The notes under the pieces are model-generated. The model made no database searches, was not told the DNA's origin, and was given only the letters and a program-made list of their open reading frames with translations. This document shows positions 57,454-64,000 of a stretch of 64,000 nt of DNA, piece after piece. A program made the translations under genes and the position numbers. Where the stretch lies: NCBI GenBank assembly GCA_900446925.1, contig UAVY01000004.1, positions 310,001-374,000 of the forward strand, written 5' to 3'. How positions within the stretch are numbered: the stretch's first letter is position 1; the number at the start of each line of letters is the position of its first letter. Source of the DNA: Citrobacter koseri. Lineage in GTDB: Bacteria; Pseudomonadota; Gammaproteobacteria; Enterobacterales; Enterobacteriaceae.

Positions 57454-57951
57454 TTAACGCGTCACTGCGTCCTGTACTTTATCTTCCGCTTTCCAGATAC
57501 GGTATTTCACCTCCACGTTAGCCGGGGTGTACACCACGATCGGCAGCTTGCTGTTATAACGCACCATTCCGGCATCGCCCAGATAGGCCGTCACAAACTT
57601 CTGCTCTTTCTTGCCATCCGGGCAGGCCATCATGGTAGAAACCGGGGAGGTTACTTTATCAAAGACGTAGTAGTCGTAACCCCAGCCTTCCAGCGTTTTG
57701 CTCGCCAGTTCGCCGCCAAGACGGTGATGGTTGCAATCCACTTCCAGCGTCTGGCCGATCAGCAGTTCCACTTTCAGGGTAGATTCATCTTCCTGGGGAG
57801 TAAGCTGGATAACCTGGCGCTTCATCCCTTTTTCCGCTTTCGGATACGGCGCGATTTTTTCCAGAGGTTGCGTACTGGCATCGCTGGTCGCCGCCCATGC
57901 GGAGGTACTGGCGAAAGCCGCTAACAGTACGGCAGGTACAATTGTCTTCAT
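57454..57951 (-). CDS. eco: Ecotin, periplasmic serine protease inhibitor
   Basis: Intact 165-residue protein. Signal peptide [20 protein letters not shown], then mature ecotin with [18 protein letters not shown] and the reactive loop [12 protein letters not shown] (P1 Met). It inhibits trypsin-like, chymotrypsin-like and elastase-like proteases in the periplasm. I chose ATG at 57951; an in-frame start 22 codons upstream would place charged residues before the signal and is rejected. Confidence 0.96.
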   Translation of the reverse strand: MKTIVPAVLLAAFASTSAWAATSDASTQPLEKIAPYPKAEKGMKRQVIQLTPQEDESTLKVELLIGQTLEVDCNHHRLGGELASKTLEGWGYDYYVFDKVTSPVSTMMACPDGKKEQKFVTAYLGDAGMVRYNSKLPIVVYTPANVEVKYRIWKAEDKVQDAVTR

Positions 57952-58361
57952 TTTCGAGTTCACAGCGTTTCCTTTCTTCTGTCTTCTGAACGATTCCCGG
58001 CAGGTTAACACATTCATATTGGCTATTAATCTAAATTTACTTATATTTTAAGATGGTTAATTGAATGTTTACTTGTTTGATAGCGATATATTCCATTTTA
58101 TACATGTTAAATAGGATTATTCTCCATTTAAGCCTTTCGTTATATACTTATTGATATAACCCTTTGAAATGTGAACAAAAGCACATTCAGATACGCTAAC
58201 CCCACACTCTTTTGATCCGGCGACAGCATTTACCCCAATCGGGGTATGCACCTCTAACACATCCTGAAATATCTTACCGATCATAATAATGACTTAGTGG
58301 TAGTGCGGTTTATTTAGTCGTTCACCTTCCGGTGTGAGCGTCGTGATGGAAGGGCGATGTC
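57952..58361. promoter_or_regulatory. Divergent eco / napF control region with NarP/NarL site
   Basis: About 410 bp without a gene, AT-rich on the eco side. It contains TACCCCAATCGGGGTA at 58231-58246, a perfect 7-2-7 inverted heptamer pair as recognised by NarP and NarL. A TTGAT half-site at 58212-58216, followed by CCGG and CGACA, could be a weak FNR site. In E. coli, napF is activated by FNR and NarP. Confidence 0.8.
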
Positions 58362-58857
58362 ATGGTTGATCTATCCCGTCGAGGAATACTGACAGGCAGT
58401 TGGCGCAAAGCCAACAGCGGGCTCCGTCCGCCCTGGTCTGGGGACGAATCACACTTCCTGACGCACTGCATCCGTTTGTGACGCCTGCATTCAGGCATGT
58501 GAAACCGACATTTTACAGCGGGGGCAAGGCGGCTATCCGGGCGTTAATTTTAAGCAGGGTGAATGCAGCTTTTGTTATGCCTGCGCGCAAGCCTGTCCTG
58601 AATCACTCTTCCTTCCGCGCCACACCAGGGCCTGGGATCTGAACTTTACGATTGGGCAGAATTGTCTGGCGTATCAGTCCGTTGAGTGTCATCGCTGCCA
58701 GGATAGCTGCGAACCACTGGCGATAACGTTTCGCCCCACGCTGTCAGGCATTTATCAGCCGCAACTCGACAATCAGGCATGCAGCGGATGCGGGGCGTGT
58801 GTCGCCATTTGCCCGACATCAGCGATCAATGCGGAGTACAACCATGCAGCACAGTAA
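58362..58857 (+). CDS. napF: Nap accessory ferredoxin-type protein NapF
   Basis: Cytoplasmic iron-sulfur protein that helps NapA maturation before Tat export. Start MVDLSRRGILTGSWRKA. Four-cysteine [4Fe-4S] motifs include CDACIQAC, CSFCYACAQACPE and CSGCGACVAICPT, once one extra T near 58474 is removed. Corrected length is 164 residues, as in E. coli. It overlaps napD by 14 bases. First gene of the nap operon. Confidence 0.92.
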
Positions 58858-59106
58858 CTGGCAGGTCTGTAGCCTGGTCGTCCAGGCCAAAAGTCAGCAC
58901 ATCACCGACATCAGCACGCAATTGCACCAGTTTCCGGGCTGTGAAGTCGCGCTGAGCGATGTCGACAGCGGTCAGTTGATCGTGGTGGTGGAAGCAGAAC
59001 ACAGCGGAACGCTGATGCAAACAATTGAGTCGGTACGCAACGTTGCGGGCGTGCTGGCGGTGTCGCTGGTTTATCACCAGCAGGATGAGCAAGGTGAGGA
59101 AACACC

Positions 59107-59110
<4 letters not shown>
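58844..59110 (+). CDS. napD: NapA-signal-binding chaperone NapD
   Basis: Intact 88-residue protein that binds the NapA Tat signal. Ferredoxin-like fold with [19 protein letters not shown] and [17 protein letters not shown]. Start inside napF; stop overlaps napA start (ATGA). Confidence 0.95.
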
Positions 59111-61596
<2,486 letters not shown>

Positions 61597-61602
61597 CACA
61601 CC

Positions 61603-62297
61603 ATGTCCCGGTCAGCGAAACCCCAAAATGGCCGCCGCCGCTTTTTGCGCGATATGGTTCGCACGGCAGGCGGGCTGGCTGCCGTTGGCGTGGCGCTGGG
61701 GTTACAGCAGCAAACCGCTCGCGCAACGGGCGTGCGGTTGCGCCCGCCGGGGCATTGAGTGAAGACGCGTTCGCCAGCGCCTGCGTGCGCTGCGGGCAGT
61801 GCGTTCAGGCATGTCCGTATGACACCCTGAAGCTGGCGACGCTGGCTTCGGGTTTGTCTGCCGGTACGCCTTACTTTGTCGCCCGCGATATTCCCTGCGA
61901 AATGTGTGAAGACATTCCATGCGCCAAAGTTTGCCCCAGTGGGGCGTTGGATCGAGAGATCGAATCCATTGACGATGCGCGCATGGGGCTGGCGGTACTG
62001 CTGGACCAGGAGAACTGCCTTAACTTCCAGGGACTGCGCTGCGACGTTTGTTATCGCGAGTGCCCAAAAATCGATGAGGCGATCACGCTGGAGCTGGATC
62101 GCAATATGCGTACCGGCAAACATGCGCGCTTTCTTCCCACCGTTCACAGCGACGCCTGCACCGGCTGCGGTAAGTGCGAAAAAGTCTGTGTGCTGGAACA
62201 ACCGGCGATAAAAGTGTTGCCGCTGTCGCTGGCGAAAGGGGAGTTGGGGCACCACTACCGCTTCGGCTGGCTGGAGGGGAAAGATGGCAAATCGTAA
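61603..62297 (+). CDS. napG: Quinol dehydrogenase iron-sulfur protein NapG
   Basis: Periplasmic iron-sulfur protein that, with NapH, can feed electrons to Nap. Twin-Arg signal [20 protein letters not shown]. Four [4Fe-4S] motifs: [27 protein letters not shown], the CDVCYRECP group, and [11 protein letters not shown]. One G is missing near 61757; corrected length is 231 residues, as in E. coli. Overlaps napH by 14 bases. Confidence 0.95.
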
Positions 62298-63147
62298 ACG
62301 CGATGCCGGGCGCGAAGCGCGAGCGAAAAAAGGCTGGTGGCGCAGCCATCGCTGGCTGATTTTGCGGCGGATAAGTCAGTTTCTGGTGCTGGGAATGTTT
62401 CTCAGTGGCCCGTGGGCGGGCGTCTGGATTCTGCACGGTAACTACAGCAGTAGCTTGTTGCTGGATACCATTCCTTTAACCGACCCGCTGATAACGTTGC
62501 AAAGCCTTGCCAGCGGGCATTTACCTGCCGCCGTTGCGCTGACCGGCGCCGCCATTATTACGGTGCTGTATGCCCTGGCAGGAAAGCGATTATTTTGCAG
62601 TTGGGTCTGTCCGCTGAACCCAATTACCGATTTTGCGAACTGGCTACGCAGAAGGTTTGACCTGAATCAGTCCGCAACGATTCCGCGTCATATACGGTAC
62701 GTCCTTCTGGTTGTCGTGCTGGTGGGATCGGCGCTAACCGGAACGCTACTGTGGGAATGGATAAACCCGGTTTCCCTGCTGGGGCGTAGCCTGGTGATGG
62801 GATTCGGTAGCGGCGCACTGCTGATTATCGCTCTGTTTTTATTTGATTTACTGGTCGTTGAACACGGCTGGTGCGGACATATCTGCCCTTTGGGCGCGTT
62901 GTATGGCGTGCTGGGAAGTAAAGGCGCGCTAACGGTGGCGGCGAAAGATCGCGAGAAATGTAACCGCTGTATGGATTGTTTTCATGTTTGCCCGGAACCG
63001 CACGTCCTGCGTGCGCCGGTGCTGGATGAGCAAAGCCCGGTGCAGGTCACCAGCCGCGATTGCATGACGTGCGGTCGCTGCGTGGATGTCTGTTCTGAGG
63101 ACGTATTTACAATAACAACACGATGGAGTTCGGGAGCGAAATCATGA
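62284..63147 (+). CDS. napH: Quinol dehydrogenase membrane protein NapH
   Basis: Intact 287-residue inner-membrane protein with four to five helices, working with NapG in quinol oxidation. Cys motifs CSWVCPLNP and CGHICPLG face the cytoplasm and are followed by [4Fe-4S] motifs [14 protein letters not shown] and [11 protein letters not shown]. Its stop overlaps the napB start by four bases. Confidence 0.96.
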   Translation: MANRKRDAGREARAKKGWWRSHRWLILRRISQFLVLGMFLSGPWAGVWILHGNYSSSLLLDTIPLTDPLITLQSLASGHLPAAVALTGAAIITVLYALAGKRLFCSWVCPLNPITDFANWLRRRFDLNQSATIPRHIRYVLLVVVLVGSALTGTLLWEWINPVSLLGRSLVMGFGSGALLIIALFLFDLLVVEHGWCGHICPLGALYGVLGSKGALTVAAKDREKCNRCMDCFHVCPEPHVLRAPVLDEQSPVQVTSRDCMTCGRCVDVCSEDVFTITTRWSSGAKS

Positions 63148-63593
63148 AAAGCCATGACCTGAAGAAAGCGCTGTGTCAATGGACGGCCCTGCTTGCCCTG
63201 GTGGTGAGTGGTGCGGTTTGGGCAGCAAACGGAGTGGATCTGAGCCAGTCGCCGGAAGTTTCGGGGACGCAGGAAGGGGCGATTCGCATGCCGAAAGAGC
63301 AGGAACGTATGCCGCTGAACTATGTTAATCAGCCGCCGATGATCCCGCATAGCGTTGAAGGTTATCAGGTAACGACCAATACCAACCGCTGCCTGCAATG
63401 TCATGGTGTGGAAAGCTACCGTACGACCGGCGCGCCGCGTATTAGCCCAACGCACTTTATGGACAGCGACGGCAAAGTTTTAGGCGAAGTCGCGCCGCGT
63501 CGTTACTTCTGTTTGCAGTGCCATGTGCCGCAGGCGGATGCCGCGCCGATCGTGGGTAATACCTTTACCCCGTCGAAAGGTTACGGGAAATAA
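63144..63593 (+). CDS. napB: Diheme cytochrome c subunit NapB
   Basis: Intact 149-residue protein. Signal peptide followed by two haem motifs, CLQCH at NRCLQCHG and CLQCH at YFCLQCHV. Receives electrons from NapC and passes them to NapA. I chose ATG at 63144, which matches E. coli, over one seven codons upstream. Confidence 0.96.
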   Translation: MKSHDLKKALCQWTALLALVVSGAVWAANGVDLSQSPEVSGTQEGAIRMPKEQERMPLNYVNQPPMIPHSVEGYQVTTNTNRCLQCHGVESYRTTGAPRISPTHFMDSDGKVLGEVAPRRYFCLQCHVPQADAAPIVGNTFTPSKGYGK

Positions 63594-63602
63594 GAGGTCA
63601 TT

Positions 63603-64000
63603 ATGGAAAATTCTAACCGTAAACCTGGCGTGATTAAGCGGGTCTGGCAATGGTGGCGTCGCCCCAGCCGCCTGGCGATCGGCACGTTGCTGTTAATCGG
63701 TTTTGTTGGCGGCATTATTTTCTGGGGCGGTTTCAACACCGGGATGGAAAAGGCCAACACCGAAGAGTTCTGTATCAGCTGCCACGAAATGCGCAACACC
63801 GTCTATCAGGAATACATGGAAACCGTGCACTACAACAACCGCAGCGGCGTTCGCGCCACCTGTCCTGACTGTCACGTTCCGCACGAGTGGGGCCCGAAAA
63901 TGATCCGTAAGATCAAGGCCAGTAAAGAGCTGTACGGGAAGGTGTTCGGCATTATCGATACTCCGCAGAAGTTTGAAGATCACCGCCTGACAATGGCGCA
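63603..64000 (+). CDS. napC: Tetraheme cytochrome NapC (3' end outside window)
   Basis: Membrane-anchored NapC/NirT quinol dehydrogenase. The first 132 codons are open. One N-terminal helix (LAIGTLLLIGFVGGIIFWGG) is followed by haem motifs CISCHEM and CPDCHVPHEW. It oxidises quinol and reduces NapB. The window ends within the gene. Confidence 0.95.
   Translation, partial: MENSNRKPGVIKRVWQWWRRPSRLAIGTLLLIGFVGGIIFWGGFNTGMEKANTEEFCISCHEMRNTVYQEYMETVHYNNRSGVRATCPDCHVPHEWGPKMIRKIKASKELYGKVFGIIDTPQKFEDHRLTMA

Noticed and set aside
57952..58017. Upstream start extending ecotin by 22 residues
   Set aside because: It would place charged residues ahead of a normal signal peptide and differs from known ecotins.

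Overview
This is a contiguous stretch of enterobacterial core chromosome. Gene order and protein sequence place it in the Escherichia/Salmonella/Citrobacter group. Citrobacter is the best guess, but the species is not settled. cheV beside the nuo operon, a clade-3 catalase beside menE and an mgtE gene beside mqo all differ from E. coli K-12. A complete ato operon is unlike typical Salmonella enterica. GyrA keeps Ser83, which from memory argues against the C. freundii type with Thr83. No insertion sequence, prophage, integron, CRISPR array, tRNA or rRNA was seen.

Layout. 1-5016: 3' end of the complex I operon (nuoL-nuoM-nuoN). 5081-7953: cheV, rbn (elaC), elaA, elaB. 8049-15164: menaquinone operon menF-menD-menH-menB-menC-menE. 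15203-18807: catalase, yfaZ, yfaY. 18871-25655: glycerol-3-phosphate genes glpABC (minus) and glpTQ (plus), divergent. 25739-29513: class Ia ribonucleotide reductase nrdA-nrdB-yfaE (minus). 29955-33486: ubiG and gyrA, divergent. 33596-40849: atoSC and atoDAEB (minus), with a recognisable sigma-54 promoter and AtoC palindrome. 41018-47258: Rcs phosphorelay rcsC (plus), rcsB and rcsD (minus). 47572-49129: micF RNA and ompC. 49245-57951: apbE, ada-alkB, yojI, mgtE, mqo, eco. 58362-64000: periplasmic nitrate reductase napFDAGHBC, with napC cut by the window end.

Several blocks serve respiration. Complex I and GlpABC/Mqo feed electrons into quinone, the men and ubiG products make the quinones, and Nap uses quinol to reduce nitrate. 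A FAD lipoprotein maturase (apbE) and other maintenance genes lie between them.

The most important caution is sequence quality. About 70 single-base insertions or deletions can be placed. They interrupt about 33 genes, including essential ones such as gyrA, nrdA and nrdB. About four fifths are an extra copy of a base beside an identical base. Undoing them gives the usual family length, often exactly. I therefore annotate these as one gene each and treat the breaks as probable sequencing errors, not pseudogenes. The density is uneven: 33.6-47.3 kb is almost clean.

Two differences do not fit the single-base pattern, and both lie in the Rcs system. One is a 38-bp loss inside the rcsB receiver domain. 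The other is a Pro-to-Leu change in the H-box of RcsC. I found no convincing new gene system. Apart from the Rcs changes, the interesting points are the accessory genes at otherwise conserved junctions and the regulatory sites.
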